Below are positions 30,260 to 39,272 of a DNA stretch of 44,150 bases, piece by piece. The DNA is from Lachnospiraceae bacterium. GTDB taxonomy: Bacteria > Bacillota > Clostridia > Lachnospirales > Lachnospiraceae. The position numbers were made by a program, and so were the translations under genes. The notes beneath the pieces are model-generated. The model made no database searches, was not told the origin of the DNA, and was given only the letters and a program-made list of their open reading frames with translations. Location: assembly GCA_017620255.1 (NCBI GenBank), contig JAFZQU010000013.1, forward strand, positions 1 to 44,150, given 5' to 3'. Position 1 is the first letter of the stretch. Every line of letters starts with the position of its first letter.

Positions 30260-30973
30260 ATGGCGGAAGTGATCATTGATATGAAAAATATCATAAAGCG
30301 CTATTTCATCGGCCAGCCGAATGAATTAGAGGTGCTTCACGGCATCGATCTACAGGTTTGTAAAGGGGAGTTTGTGGCGATCGTCGGACAATCAGGTTCT
30401 GGCAAGTCTACCCTGATGAACATGATCGGCGCGCTGGATCGCCCTACAGAGGGTGAGTATTCCTTGAACGGCGTTGATATGTTCAGGGCGGATGACCGGG
30501 ATCTGTCCGCGATCCGTTGCAATGAGATCGGTTTCGTGTTTCAGACATATAATCTGGTGGCGAGGACCACGGCGCTGAAGAACGTAGAATTACCCATGCT
30601 GTATGCAGGTAAATCAAGAAGCGTCCGCAGGTCGCGCGCAATCGAACTTTTGCGCATGATGGATATGGAAGAGCGCATGAAGCATACTTCGGACGAATTG
30701 TCGGGCGGACAAAAACAGCGTGTGGCAATCGCAAGGGCGATGGCCAACGATCCTGCGATCATTCTGGCGGATGAACCGACAGGTGCGTTGGATTCCGCGA
30801 CCGGACGCCTGATCATGGACATTTTCCACAAGCTGAATAAAGAGCAGGGAAAAACGATCATCCTGATCACACACTCGCCGGAACTCGCCGAAGAGACGCA
30901 GCGGATCCTGACTTTGAAGGACGGACGGATCACGGGATGCCGGAAAGGAAGTGGCAAACGTGCTGATACTTGA
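30260..30973 (+). CDS. MacB/YknY/LolD-type ABC ATPase
   Basis: This 237-residue ATPase has Walker A GQSGSGKST, Q-loop FVFQTYNLVART, signature LSGGQKQRVAIARAM, Walker B AIILADEPTGALD and switch IILITHSPELAEET, the usual set for MacB-type ATPases that drive mechanotransmission rather than direct transport. GGAG lies upstream of the ATG at 30260, 12 bases after the adaptor stop. It overlaps the permease gene, so adaptor, ATPase and permease are one operon. Substrates of relatives include peptides, toxins and antibiotics; here it is unknown. Confidence 0.93.
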   Translation: MAEVIIDMKNIIKRYFIGQPNELEVLHGIDLQVCKGEFVAIVGQSGSGKSTLMNMIGALDRPTEGEYSLNGVDMFRADDRDLSAIRCNEIGFVFQTYNLVARTTALKNVELPMLYAGKSRSVRRSRAIELLRMMDMEERMKHTSDELSGGQKQRVAIARAMANDPAIILADEPTGALDSATGRLIMDIFHKLNKEQGKTIILITHSPELAEETQRILTLKDGRITGCRKGSGKRADT

Positions 30974-32243
30974 GAATATCGCGCTTGCTTTTACGGCGCT
31001 CATCTCCAATAAAATGCGTTCACTGCTGACGATGCTCGGTATCATCATCGGGATCGGCTCCGTGATCGCGATCGTAACGGTCGGTAATTCCTTATCTAAT
31101 TCCATTTCTTCCTCCATGGAATCCATGGGCGCCAACAATATCATGGTCGGATTGCAGCAGAAAACGGCAGAAGAGGAAACAACGGAATCGGGTATGACTT
31201 TCCGAGGACCTGACGGATACCGGGAACCGGAAGAAGAGGACTATTTCACAAGAGAGATGCTGCAGGCTTATGTGGAGAATTTCCCGGATCAGGTCAAAAC
31301 ACTTTCCATCTCGCAGTCGCTCGGACAGGGACAGGTCACACGCGGCACTGCCTATGCGAATGTTTCGCTGACGGGCGTCAACGGCGGATATTTCATGGGG
31401 ACGGATATCGAAATGGTGGACGGAAATCAACTGTCAGCCAAAGCGCTCAGTGGCGGAAATGCTGTTGCCATGGTATCTGATTACTTTGTCAATAACCTTT
31501 ATGCGGGCGATACGAAGGAAGCACTCGGTAAGGAGTTTGAGGTGCTCATCGGCCGTGATTTTTATACACTGACGATCGTAGGGGTCTATAAATACCAGCA
31601 GACCATGATGTCTTTTACATCTGCAAAGGACACGCAGACGGTTGTTTATGTACCGCTCGGTTATGTGCAGGAGAAGAACCATCTGGTTGGAAAGTACAGC
31701 GATTTTACGGTTGTGACGCAGACGGGAACGGATACGGACAGTTTCATCACAGATACAAAACGGTTCTTCGACCGCTGGTATCACAACAACAAAAACATGG
31801 AAGTAGGCGCGTTCAGTATGGAATCGATGGTTTCCGCACTGACCGACATGATGGACAAAGTTTCGATCGCGATCTCCGTCATCGCCGGCATCTCACTGCT
31901 GGTCGGCGGCATCGGCGTTATGAACATCATGATGGTTTCCATTTCGGAAAGGACCAGGGAGATCGGTACCAGAAAAGCGCTTGGCGCAACCAACGGTTCG
32001 ATCCGCCTGCAGTTCATTGTGGAAGCGATGGTACTCTGTCTGGTCGGCGGGATCTTCGGGATCCTCCTGGGGATCGGCGGTGGTGCACTGGGTGCCAAAC
32101 TGCTTGGCTATGAGGCTTCCCCGACGGTCACGAGTATCCTGGTATCGCTGCTGTTCTCGCTTGCGATCGGCGTATTCTTCGGTTTCTACCCTGCCAACAC
32201 GGCAGCGCAGATGAACCCGATCGATGCACTGAGATACGAGTAG
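30960..32243 (+). CDS. MacB/YknZ-type ABC transporter permease
   Basis: This 427-residue membrane protein has the N-terminal helix after NKMRSLLTMLGIIIGIGSVIAIVTVG, a large extracellular MacB_PCD domain (about 45-280) and three C-terminal FtsX helices (ISVIAGISLLVGGIGVMNIMMVSISERTREIGTRKALGA onward). The start is GTG at 30960, where AAGGA upstream gives a ten-base spacing; GTG at 30951 is also in frame but lies on top of the SD. The gene overlaps the ATPase gene by 14 bases. After its stop at 32243 the hairpin-rich leader of the GH3 gene begins with no classic terminator between them. Confidence 0.9.
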   Translation: MLILENIALAFTALISNKMRSLLTMLGIIIGIGSVIAIVTVGNSLSNSISSSMESMGANNIMVGLQQKTAEEETTESGMTFRGPDGYREPEEEDYFTREMLQAYVENFPDQVKTLSISQSLGQGQVTRGTAYANVSLTGVNGGYFMGTDIEMVDGNQLSAKALSGGNAVAMVSDYFVNNLYAGDTKEALGKEFEVLIGRDFYTLTIVGVYKYQQTMMSFTSAKDTQTVVYVPLGYVQEKNHLVGKYSDFTVVTQTGTDTDSFITDTKRFFDRWYHNNKNMEVGAFSMESMVSALTDMMDKVSIAISVIAGISLLVGGIGVMNIMMVSISERTREIGTRKALGATNGSIRLQFIVEAMVLCLVGGIFGILLGIGGGALGAKLLGYEASPTVTSILVSLLFSLAIGVFFGFYPANTAAQMNPIDALRYE

Positions 32244-32247
32244 CGCA

Positions 32248-32405
32248 GCAAATGCATCAGGCATTTGCGGAGCGAATCCGGCAACTTCCGCAGGAAGTTG
32301 TCCTGCGAAGCAGGATTGTGCAGCAGACCACAAGTCTGCGCACAACCCAACAAGAAGGAGATAATGACTTCCGCAGGAAGTTGTCCTGCGAAGCAGGATT
32401 GTGCA
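32248..32405. repeat. hairpin-rich duplicated leader before the GH3 gene
   Basis: Hairpins occur at 32248-32268 (GCAAATGC stem), 32282-32300 (CAACTTCC/GGAAGTTG, GCA loop), 32301-32315 (TCCTGC/GCAGGA, GAA loop) and 32316-32345 (TTGTGC plus GCAGAC stem with one bulged A). A 39-base segment at 32284-32322 is repeated without change at 32367-32405. Each copy is then followed by nearly the same 25 bases, CAACCCAACAAGAAGG and onward through the SD and ATG, except that the first copy carries an extra hairpin of about 20 bases. The loops resemble those in the tRNA hairpin array. Confidence 0.8.
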
Positions 32406-32429
32406 AACAACCTAACAAGAAGGAGATAA
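32364..32429 (+). CDS. 21-codon upstream ORF of the GH3 gene
   Basis: ATG at 32364 follows GAAGGAG with a three-base gap and opens a 21-residue peptide, MTSAGSCPAKQDCANNLTRRR, ending at TAA 32427-32429. The stop shares its last A with an ATG at 32429 (TAATG), so ribosomes ending here would land on the GH3 start. The uORF was created by duplication of the GH3 ribosome site. It contains both hairpin copies of the second repeat and a closely spaced LTRRR end. Translation is not proven; it could be a by-product of the duplication or a leader that tunes GH3 expression. Confidence 0.45.
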   Translation: MTSAGSCPAKQDCANNLTRRR

Positions 32430-32431
32430 TG

Positions 32432-34894
32432 ATGCAACTCACAGAACATGAAGAAAAGCACAACCAATTCCTGCGGGAGAACGGAGCGGGCTGCGCACTG
32501 TTTCTGAAGCGGGATGATACCTTCCCCCTGCAGGCACCGGAAAAGGTCGCACTGTACGGAAGCGGTGCAAGGCGCACGATCAAGGGCGGTACCGGCTCCG
32601 GGGAAGTGAATTCGCGCTTTGCCGTGACGGTGGAAGACGGGCTGGAGGCAGCAGGCTTCACGGTCACCACGAAGGACTGGCTGGACGGCTATGACAAGGT
32701 CAGGGCGGAAGCCTATCAGCGTTTTGTAAAGCAGGTCAGGGTTGACGCCAGAAAGCATCATGTGCTTGCGATCGTGGAAGGTATGGGAAAAGTCATGCGT
32801 GAACCCGCCTATGCATTGCCCTTAAGCGGTGAAGGCGAGACGGCGGTCTATGTTCTGTCCCGTATCTCCGGCGAGGGCTCGGACAGAGAGCCGGCAGACG
32901 GCGACGTGAAGCTCACGCCCACCGAGATCCGCGATATCCTTGCTTCCAATGTGAAATACAAGAGATTCCTGCTCGTTCTGAACACCGGCGGTCCGGTGGA
33001 TCTGACGCCGGTCCTGAAAGATGTCAAAAACATTCTGGTCCTGTCCCAGCTCGGCGTTGAGACCGGTGACATTCTGGCAGACATCGTGCTTGGAAAGGCA
33101 GACCCGTCCGGAAAACTGACCACCACCTGGACAAAGTGGGAAGACTATCCGAAGATCGGCGGGTTCGGCGATAAGAATGATACATACTATAAAGAAGGGA
33201 TCTATGTCGGTTACCGCTATTTTGACAGCATGTTCGTAAAGCCTGATTTTCCTTTCGGGTTCGGTTTATCCTATACGGATTTCACACTTTCGGATGCCAC
33301 GGCAACTGTGGACGGGTCAAAGATCACGGTCACCGTCAACGTGGCCAATACAGGACATCATGCGGGAAGGGAAGTGGTACAGGCCTATCTTTCCGCACCG
33401 AGAGGGAAACTGGACAAGCCCTATCAGGAACTGTGCGCGTTTGTAAAGACGCCGGTCCTTTCGGCAGGTGCGATGCGGGCGACTTCGCTCTCCTTTGACC
33501 TGAAAGACATGGCAAGTTACGATACGGAGAATGCATGCTATGTACTGGAAGCAGGCGACTATATTGTCAGGATCGGCAATTCGTCGGCCAATACGCAGCC
33601 GGCAGCCATTCTGCATCTTGAAACGGATGTAACGGTGCGCAAAGTCAGATCCTGCTTTGAGAATTCCGGCGTTACGGACTACGTGCCACTGCCGATCGAA
33701 AGAGAAGAGGATCTGAACGGTGTGGAAACCATTGAGGTGGATGCCGGTGCTTTCAAGACGGAAGAAATAAGCTACGACAGTGAGCCTGAGATCGCAGAAG
33801 AGATCGCAAAACTGACCGACGAGCAGCTGGCAGCATTTAACATCGGTGAATACGGCAAAGGCGGTCTGCTCGGCAGTGTGATCGGCGAGGCTTCCGTACA
33901 TGTGGCGGGCGCAGCCGGCGAAACGACGAATATCCTGGAGAACGAGGGTTATCCGGTACTTGTGATGTCAGACGGACCTGCGGGACTGCGTCTGAGCAGG
34001 CAGTACTATATCGATCAGGAAGGTCATGCGAGAAGCTACGGCGAAACGATGATCGAGACCATGGTTGATTTCATGCCCAAGCCGCTGCTGTTTCTGATGG
34101 ATAAGATGGCAAAGAAGCAGCAGAAGGAGGTCACCGGTCCCCTTCATGAGCAGTATGCAACGGCGATCCCGATCGGTACGGCGATCGCGCAGAGCTTCGA
34201 TCCTGATTTTGCCTATGCGTGCGGAGACATTGTGGGTGCGGAAATGGAACTGTTCGGTGTGGACTTATGGCTCGCACCGGCCTTAAACATACACCGCAGC
34301 ATTCTTTGCGGGCGCAACTTTGAATACTATTCGGAAGATCCGCTTGTGAGCGGGATCTTTGCGGCGGCGGTCACAAACGGCGTGCAGTCGCACCCGGGCA
34401 GAGGCGTTACGATCAAGCATTATGCCGCCAATAACCAGGAGACCAACCGCTACAACAGCAACAGCCATGTCAGTGAGCGTGCGATGCGCGAGATCTATCT
34501 GAAGGGTTTCGGGATCTGTGTCCGTGAAAGTCATCCGAAAACGGTCATGACTTCCTACAACCTGCTCAATGGCGTACATACGGCAGAGCGGCGCGACCTG
34601 ATCGAGGATGTGCTGCGTGCGGAATTCGGGTTTGACGGTGTTGTGATGACAGACTGGGTGGTCAACGGGGGAACGATGGATAAATCGTCCAAATATCCCG
34701 CACCGACGCCCTATAAAGTGGCCAAGGCCGGAAATGATCTCTATATGCCCGGCAGCAAAAAGGATTACGAGAACCTGCTGAAAGCATTGACGGACGGCAA
34801 GATCAGCCGCGAACAGGTCATGCTCAATGCAAGCCGGATCTACCGCCTGGCCGTCTCGATGAAAGAAGAACAGTCACAGAAAGAGGAAGCATAA
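32432..34894 (+). CDS. beta-glucosidase, GH3, with inverted domain order
   Basis: This 820-residue enzyme, without signal peptide, hydrolyses beta-linked glucose (or xylose) from oligosaccharides. Domain order is reversed compared with usual GH3: the alpha/beta sandwich comes first (KVALYGSGARRTIKGGTGSGEVN), then a fibronectin-III-like part (EVVQAYLSAPRGKLDKPYQELCAFVKT), and the TIM barrel last (LVMSDGPAGLRLSR, FEYYSEDPLVSG, TIKHYAANNQETNR), with nucleophile Asp741 in GVVMTDWVVNGG. This permuted order is known for some ruminal Butyrivibrio/Ruminococcus enzymes. AAGGAG at 32420-32425 favours ATG 32432; ATG 32429 is an alternative, and the frame open to 32252 is leader sequence. A cellobiose phosphorylase lies next door. 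Confidence 0.93.
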   Translation: MQLTEHEEKHNQFLRENGAGCALFLKRDDTFPLQAPEKVALYGSGARRTIKGGTGSGEVNSRFAVTVEDGLEAAGFTVTTKDWLDGYDKVRAEAYQRFVKQVRVDARKHHVLAIVEGMGKVMREPAYALPLSGEGETAVYVLSRISGEGSDREPADGDVKLTPTEIRDILASNVKYKRFLLVLNTGGPVDLTPVLKDVKNILVLSQLGVETGDILADIVLGKADPSGKLTTTWTKWEDYPKIGGFGDKNDTYYKEGIYVGYRYFDSMFVKPDFPFGFGLSYTDFTLSDATATVDGSKITVTVNVANTGHHAGREVVQAYLSAPRGKLDKPYQELCAFVKTPVLSAGAMRATSLSFDLKDMASYDTENACYVLEAGDYIVRIGNSSANTQPAAILHLETDVTVRKVRSCFENSGVTDYVPLPIEREEDLNGVETIEVDAGAFKTEEISYDSEPEIAEEIAKLTDEQLAAFNIGEYGKGGLLGSVIGEASVHVAGAAGETTNILENEGYPVLVMSDGPAGLRLSRQYYIDQEGHARSYGETMIETMVDFMPKPLLFLMDKMAKKQQKEVTGPLHEQYATAIPIGTAIAQSFDPDFAYACGDIVGAEMELFGVDLWLAPALNIHRSILCGRNFEYYSEDPLVSGIFAAAVTNGVQSHPGRGVTIKHYAANNQETNRYNSNSHVSERAMREIYLKGFGICVRESHPKTVMTSYNLLNGVHTAERRDLIEDVLRAEFGFDGVVMTDWVVNGGTMDKSSKYPAPTPYKVAKAGNDLYMPGSKKDYENLLKALTDGKISREQVMLNASRIYRLAVSMKEEQSQKEEA

Positions 34895-34895
34895 C

Positions 34896-34923
34896 AAAAG
34901 CCGCCCGGCAGGGCGGCTTTTTT
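34896..34923. terminator. bidirectional intrinsic terminator between GH3 and GH94 genes
   Basis: A perfect stem AAGCCGCCC/GGGCGGCTT (34898-34906 with 34911-34919) with loop GGCA is flanked by A-run and T-run, and sits between two converging genes, ending both. Confidence 0.92.
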
Positions 34924-34942
34924 GTATGTCATATCGGATTCT

Positions 34943-37378
34943 TTATCCCATCACAACTTCAACCGTATAGGTATCTTTGCCTTCCACGAACGGGATCACA
35001 TTGCCTTCTACGGCCTGTCCGTCCACTGTCATGGATGCAACACCTTTTTCCACATGGTTCGGGTTCTTGACCGTGATGTTGTATGTGCCGCCGCGGTATT
35101 TCCTGGTCAGTGTGAAATCACCGAAATCCTTCGGTGTGCACGGATCGATGGAAAGACCCTTGAGCGTCGGGTAAACACCCAGAATGTACTGGGAAACGTT
35201 TACGAACGTCCATGCTGCGGTACCGGTCAGCCAGCTGTTCTTGGCCTCACCGTGGAATTTCGCATCGGCACCTGCGACCATCTGCGAGTAGCAGTACGGC
35301 TCGGTGCGGTGGATCTCGGAGAACTCTTCGGTGTAAGCCGGGCAGGTCTTCCTGTAGATCTCGAAGGCTCTGTCGCCTCTGCCGATGACGGTTTCCGCGA
35401 TCGAAACCCAGGGATTGTTGTGGCAGAAGATACCTGCGTTCTCTTTGTACCCGGGCGGATAGGAACTGATCTCGCCAAGTTCCAGATGATATTCCGTGTA
35501 AGCCGGCTGCAGGATCATGATACCGTACTTGCTGTCCAGTTTCTCTTTGACGGAATCGAGAGCCTTCTTAGCAAGGCCTTCCTTCACGCCGATACCGGCC
35601 AGGGAGCAGAAGCCCTGCGGCTCGATGTAGATCTGGCCCTCTTTGCATTCTTTCGAACCGACTTTGTTACCGTTTGCATCATAGGCACGTACGAACCAGT
35701 CGCCGTCCCAGCCTGCATCCAGCACTGCCGCATACATCTTTTCCACTTCCGCATAGGCGCGTTTTGCTTCGTCGTCCTTGCCGAGCGCTTCGCAAAGCTG
35801 CGCATATTCCGTACCGTATTTTACAAACATGCCTGCGATGAACACGGATTCCGCAACCGGTCCCTCGGAAGGACCAAAGGTCTGGAAGGATTCGCCGGGA
35901 TGCTTCGAGAAGCAGTTTAAGTTCAGACAGTCGTTCCAGTCCGCTCTGCCGATCAGCGGCAGGTTGTGCGGACCCTTGTGATTGACGGTATAGTCAAATG
36001 AACGGGTCAGATGTTCAAACAGGGTGGTTGATTTTGACTCATCGTTATCATAAGGCGTCATGACGTCCAGGATGGAAAAATCACCCGTCTCGCGGATATA
36101 TGCGCTCGTACCGGCAATGAGCCAGAGCGGATCGTCATTGAAGCCCGAACCGATGTCGGAGTTACCCTTCTTGGTCAGCGGCTGATACTGGTGATAAGCG
36201 CTGCCGTCTTCAAACTGTGTGGACGCGATATCGATGATACGCTCCCTTGCGCGTTCCGGGATCAGATGCACGAAACCGAGCAGATCCTGACAGGAATCGC
36301 GGAAGCCCATGCCGCGGCCGATCCCCGACTCGTAGTAGGAAGCGGAACGGGACATGTTAAAGGTAACCATGCACTGGTACTGGTTCCAGATGTTGACCAT
36401 GCGGTTGACTTTGTCGTTGTCCGACTCCACATGATACTTCGCAAGCAGGTTCTTCCAGTAATCCTTCAGTGCTGCAAACGCTTTATCCACATCCGCATCC
36501 GTTGCATATCTTGCCAGCATTGCCTCGGCGCGCTTCTTGTTGATGATGCCGTGGCTTTCCCATTTCTCATCTTCCGGATTCTCAACGTAACCGAGCACGA
36601 ATACGAGCGAAACCTTCTCGCCGGGCTTAAGCGTTAAGTTGATCTGGTGGGAAGCGATCGGTGCCCAGCCGCTTGCCATCGTGTTCAGGCATTTGCCGTT
36701 CTTTACGACAGCCGGTGCTTCGGGGGAACCGTAAGCGCCGAGAAAATCATCCCGGATCGTATCGAAACCGTCGATCGCATGATTGACGGAATAAACTGCA
36801 TAATGGTTTCTGCGTTCTCTGTATTCACTCTTGTGATAGATCGTCGAGCCGACCACCTCAAGCTCTGCCAGAGAGTAGTTACGCTGGAAGTTGGTCATGT
36901 CATCCATCGCGTTCCATAAGCAGAACTCCACATAGGAGAACAGGGAGATCGTCTTGGGAGCGGAAGAAGTGTTCTCAAGCGTTACCTGATTGATCTCGCA
37001 GGTGTCGTCCATCGGTACAAAAGCCAGTTCGGAAGCGCGGATGCCGTCCTTCTCGCCGGTGAAGCGGCTGTAGCCGATCCCGTGTCTGCATTCGTAAAAA
37101 TCAAGATCCGTCTTGGAAGGCTGCCAGCCGATGTTCCAGATCGTATCGCCGTCCTTGATGTAGTAGTATTTACCGTTGATATCCGCGGGCACGCAGTTGT
37201 AGCGATAGCGCGTTAAACGCAGGAGTTTTGCGTCCTTATAGAACGAATACCCGCCGCAGGTATTAGAGATCAGTGTGAAAAAATCATTGCATCCCAGATA
37301 GTTGATCCAGGGGAGCGGTGTTTTCGGCGTCTGAATGACGTATTCCGCATTCGCATCATCAAAAAAGCCGTATTTCAT
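34943..37378 (-). CDS. cellobiose phosphorylase, GH94
   Basis: This 811-residue cytoplasmic enzyme splits cellobiose with phosphate into glucose 1-phosphate and glucose, saving ATP. Length equals that of known clostridial cellobiose phosphorylases. The N-terminal beta-sandwich begins [29 protein letters not shown]; the (alpha/alpha)6 barrel holds [16 protein letters not shown] and the catalytic motif [13 protein letters not shown] with Asp483 as the likely general acid. AGGAGG before the ATG at 37378 fixes the start; the frame open to 37417 is the leader. It has its own promoter, faces the LacI regulator and converges with the GH3 gene, so together they form a cello-oligosaccharide module. 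Confidence 0.95.
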   Translation of the reverse strand: MKYGFFDDANAEYVIQTPKTPLPWINYLGCNDFFTLISNTCGGYSFYKDAKLLRLTRYRYNCVPADINGKYYYIKDGDTIWNIGWQPSKTDLDFYECRHGIGYSRFTGEKDGIRASELAFVPMDDTCEINQVTLENTSSAPKTISLFSYVEFCLWNAMDDMTNFQRNYSLAELEVVGSTIYHKSEYRERRNHYAVYSVNHAIDGFDTIRDDFLGAYGSPEAPAVVKNGKCLNTMASGWAPIASHQINLTLKPGEKVSLVFVLGYVENPEDEKWESHGIINKKRAEAMLARYATDADVDKAFAALKDYWKNLLAKYHVESDNDKVNRMVNIWNQYQCMVTFNMSRSASYYESGIGRGMGFRDSCQDLLGFVHLIPERARERIIDIASTQFEDGSAYHQYQPLTKKGNSDIGSGFNDDPLWLIAGTSAYIRETGDFSILDVMTPYDNDESKSTTLFEHLTRSFDYTVNHKGPHNLPLIGRADWNDCLNLNCFSKHPGESFQTFGPSEGPVAESVFIAGMFVKYGTEYAQLCEALGKDDEAKRAYAEVEKMYAAVLDAGWDGDWFVRAYDANGNKVGSKECKEGQIYIEPQGFCSLAGIGVKEGLAKKALDSVKEKLDSKYGIMILQPAYTEYHLELGEISSYPPGYKENAGIFCHNNPWVSIAETVIGRGDRAFEIYRKTCPAYTEEFSEIHRTEPYCYSQMVAGADAKFHGEAKNSWLTGTAAWTFVNVSQYILGVYPTLKGLSIDPCTPKDFGDFTLTRKYRGGTYNITVKNPNHVEKGVASMTVDGQAVEGNVIPFVEGKDTYTVEVVMG

Positions 37379-37402
37379 GTGAATCCTCCTTCGAAAATAA
37401 TA

Positions 37403-37436
37403 CGAAATCTTACACAAAAATTGAGCACGGATTTCG
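37403..37436. promoter_or_regulatory. inverted repeat in the GH94 leader, possible operator
   Basis: CGAAATC (37403-37409) and GATTTCG (37430-37436) form a perfect 7-base inverted repeat with a 20-base gap just downstream of the predicted GH94 transcript start. It may be a regulator site; it does not look like the AAACGTTT site near lacI. Confidence 0.35.
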
Positions 37437-37449
37437 CGCTTGTATGGAA

Positions 37450-37478
37450 AGTATAGCCCTTTTTTTGGCTAAAATCAA
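37450..37478 (-). promoter_or_regulatory. sigma-A promoter of the cellobiose phosphorylase gene
   Basis: On the minus strand TTGATT (37473-37478) and TATACT (37450-37455) are 17 bases apart, giving a start near 37443 and a 65-base leader. The spacer holds an AGCC/GGGCT inverted repeat around an A-run. Confidence 0.7.
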
Positions 37479-37498
37479 CATATATTCTAAATCCGCTG

Positions 37499-37527
37499 TT
37501 GAATTCATTAGCGATATTTCATATAAT
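37499..37527 (+). promoter_or_regulatory. sigma-A promoter of the LacI-type gene
   Basis: TTGAAT (37499-37504) and TATAAT (37522-37527) are 17 bases apart. The predicted start near 37534 lies 25 bases before the ATG at 37559. Confidence 0.72.
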
Positions 37528-37536
37528 CAGTGTAAC

Positions 37537-37548
37537 GAAAACGTTTAA
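37537..37548. promoter_or_regulatory. putative LacI-family operator
   Basis: The palindrome AAACGTTT (37539-37546) with its central CG is the common core of LacI-family operators. It lies just after the transcript start of the regulator gene, where binding would repress it. Inferred autoregulation. Confidence 0.5.
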
Positions 37549-37558
37549 GATATGTCAT

Positions 37559-38605
37559 ATGGTTAGATTAGTAGATGTAGCAAAGCGCTGCGGCGTGTCC
37601 GTAGCCACAGTCAGCAAAGCGCTGTCGGACAAAAAGGATATCGGAGAAGAGACCAAGGAAAAGATCCGCAAGGTCTGCGAGGAGATGGGCTATTTCCCCA
37701 ATTCTTCCGCAAGGACGCTGAAGATCAAACGTTCCTATAACCTTGGTGTGCTTTTTGTGGCGGAAGATGACAGCGGTCTGACGCATGATTATTTTTCGCA
37801 TGTTCTGGAATCGTTCCGTATGGAAGCCGAGGCGTCCGGATATGATATCACGTTCATCTATTCGGGGCAGTCGCCGGACGGGGAATCGCTCAACGCACCT
37901 GTTGCCCTGCGGTCGATGAGCTATCTGGAACGCGCCGAGTACAGGGGCGTGGACGGTGTATTGGTCGCATGTGCGAACTACTACCAGCCGGAAGTGATGG
38001 AACTGATCAGCTCCAACCTGCCGGTCGTGACCATCGACCATTCTTTTGACCACTGCAGCTCGGTCGTCAGTGACAATGTCCGCGGTATGAGCGATCTGAT
38101 CGAATTCATTTATGACAGGGGTCATCGCAAGATCGCATTTATATACGGAAACAATACCAGCGTTACACAGAACCGGATCGCGTCTTATTACAGAAGTCTC
38201 GAGGAGAGAGGGATCGATCCGCCGGACCAGTATGTGCGTTCAGCGGTATACCGCAATCCGAAGCCGTCCTATGACATCACGCTTGAACTGCTGGATCTGA
38301 AAAACAGCCCGACCTGCATCATCTATCCGGACGATTATGCCTGCATCGGCGGCCTGAATGCGATCAAGGAACGCGGATACCGAATCCCCGAAGACATTTC
38401 CGTTGCCGGCTATGACGGCGTTTATATTTCACAGATCCTGGAACCGCGGTTGACGACGCTCCGGCAGAACACCGAAGAGATCGGCAGAAAAGCCGCAAGA
38501 AAACTGATCAGTCAGGTGGAGAACCCGAAGACGGCGATCATCGAAAAGATCATTGTTCCCGGCAGACTGCTGGAGGGCGGCTCCGTCGGGATCCTGAGAT
38601 CCTAG
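37559..38605 (+). CDS. LacI family transcriptional regulator
   Basis: The N-terminal helix-turn-helix of this 348-residue repressor is LVDVAKRCGVSVATVSKALSDKKDI, with the hinge helix at PNSSARTLK, followed by a periplasmic-binding-protein-like sugar sensor (YNLGVLFVAE, GVLVACANYY, VVTIDHSFDHCSSVVSDN, HRKIAFIYG and SVAGYDGVYISQILEPRLTTLRQ). The ATG at 37559 is chosen since the frame open to 37499 runs through the promoter; the SD is weak. Divergent position from the cellobiose phosphorylase gene suggests control of that gene and itself, perhaps in answer to cellobiose or another glucoside. The effector is not deducible from sequence. Confidence 0.93.
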   Translation: MVRLVDVAKRCGVSVATVSKALSDKKDIGEETKEKIRKVCEEMGYFPNSSARTLKIKRSYNLGVLFVAEDDSGLTHDYFSHVLESFRMEAEASGYDITFIYSGQSPDGESLNAPVALRSMSYLERAEYRGVDGVLVACANYYQPEVMELISSNLPVVTIDHSFDHCSSVVSDNVRGMSDLIEFIYDRGHRKIAFIYGNNTSVTQNRIASYYRSLEERGIDPPDQYVRSAVYRNPKPSYDITLELLDLKNSPTCIIYPDDYACIGGLNAIKERGYRIPEDISVAGYDGVYISQILEPRLTTLRQNTEEIGRKAARKLISQVENPKTAIIEKIIVPGRLLEGGSVGILRS

Positions 38606-38615
38606 TGGTTAGGAT
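38599..38615. other. hairpin containing both stop codons of converging genes
   Basis: ATCCTA/TAGGAT with a five-base loop holds the LacI stop (TAG) and the TetR stop (TAA on the minus strand), which are only three bases apart. There is no T-run, so at best it is a weak terminator. Confidence 0.4.
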
Positions 38616-39214
38616 GCGGCCAGAAACTGGTCAATGATCCCGTTAATCGTTTGATAGAGAGTGGGTTTCAGTTCAGAGATGGGAACAGGCTGGTCGTAGA
38701 GGATCGAAGAGTAAATGCTGCTCCCGGTCAGTTCGATGATCAGGTAGAGCATGAGTTTCGGATCGCTGATCGAATCACCGATCTCATCCACAAATTCCTG
38801 ATAGGCTTCATGGATCGACGGATATTCCACGATCCCGGCGCTCTCCATGGTAAAGCGGAAAAAGCCGAGCCCCAGATTTTTGGAAATGAACATGAGAAGC
38901 AGTTTGTTATCTGTCAGCGCATCAATGATGTCGTCAATGACAAACAGCAGTTTGGCGCGATAATCGGGCAGATCCTGCGCGCGCATCTTTTCCATCGCGG
39001 CATCGAATAAACTCGTTGCGCGGTGGGCGACCAGTTTGTTGTTGATATCATATTTATCTTTAAAATATAAGTAGAAAGTGCCTTTTGCCACGCCGGCCTG
39101 TTCAACGATGTCCGATATGGACGTGTTGTGCAGGCCTTTTGTTGTGAAAAGATGAAAGGCTGTATTTAGGAGCGCTTCCCGTTTCTGCTGCTTGTTATCT
39201 GCTGCTTTTCCCAT
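38609..39214 (-). CDS. TetR family repressor of the MMPL operon
   Basis: This 201-residue regulator has an N-terminal helix-turn-helix (about 12-58: REALLNTAFHLFTTKGLHNTSISDIVEQAGVAKGTFYLYFKDK) and an all-helical ligand-binding C-terminal part. AGAGGTGG precedes the ATG at 39214. It is divergent from the MMPL transporter gene, with 143 bases between holding two near-identical palindromes, one covering the -35 of the transporter promoter. Repression of the transporter and of itself, relieved by a hydrophobic ligand, is the usual mode in such pairs. Confidence 0.93.
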   Translation of the reverse strand: MGKAADNKQQKREALLNTAFHLFTTKGLHNTSISDIVEQAGVAKGTFYLYFKDKYDINNKLVAHRATSLFDAAMEKMRAQDLPDYRAKLLFVIDDIIDALTDNKLLLMFISKNLGLGFFRFTMESAGIVEYPSIHEAYQEFVDEIGDSISDPKLMLYLIIELTGSSIYSSILYDQPVPISELKPTLYQTINGIIDQFLAAS

Positions 39215-39272
39215 GATCTTGCCACCTCTATCCGTATTTTCTCATGCCTTTTATAAAAAATCAATAAAAATA

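Noticed and set aside
32252-32431. N-terminal extension of the GH3 protein by about 60 residues
   Set aside because: The open frame runs through the hairpin leader and its duplication and ignores the good ribosome site at 32420-32425.
34922-35920. Plus-strand open frame opposite the cellobiose phosphorylase gene
   Set aside because: Antisense shadow of a conserved GH94 frame with no recognisable domain.
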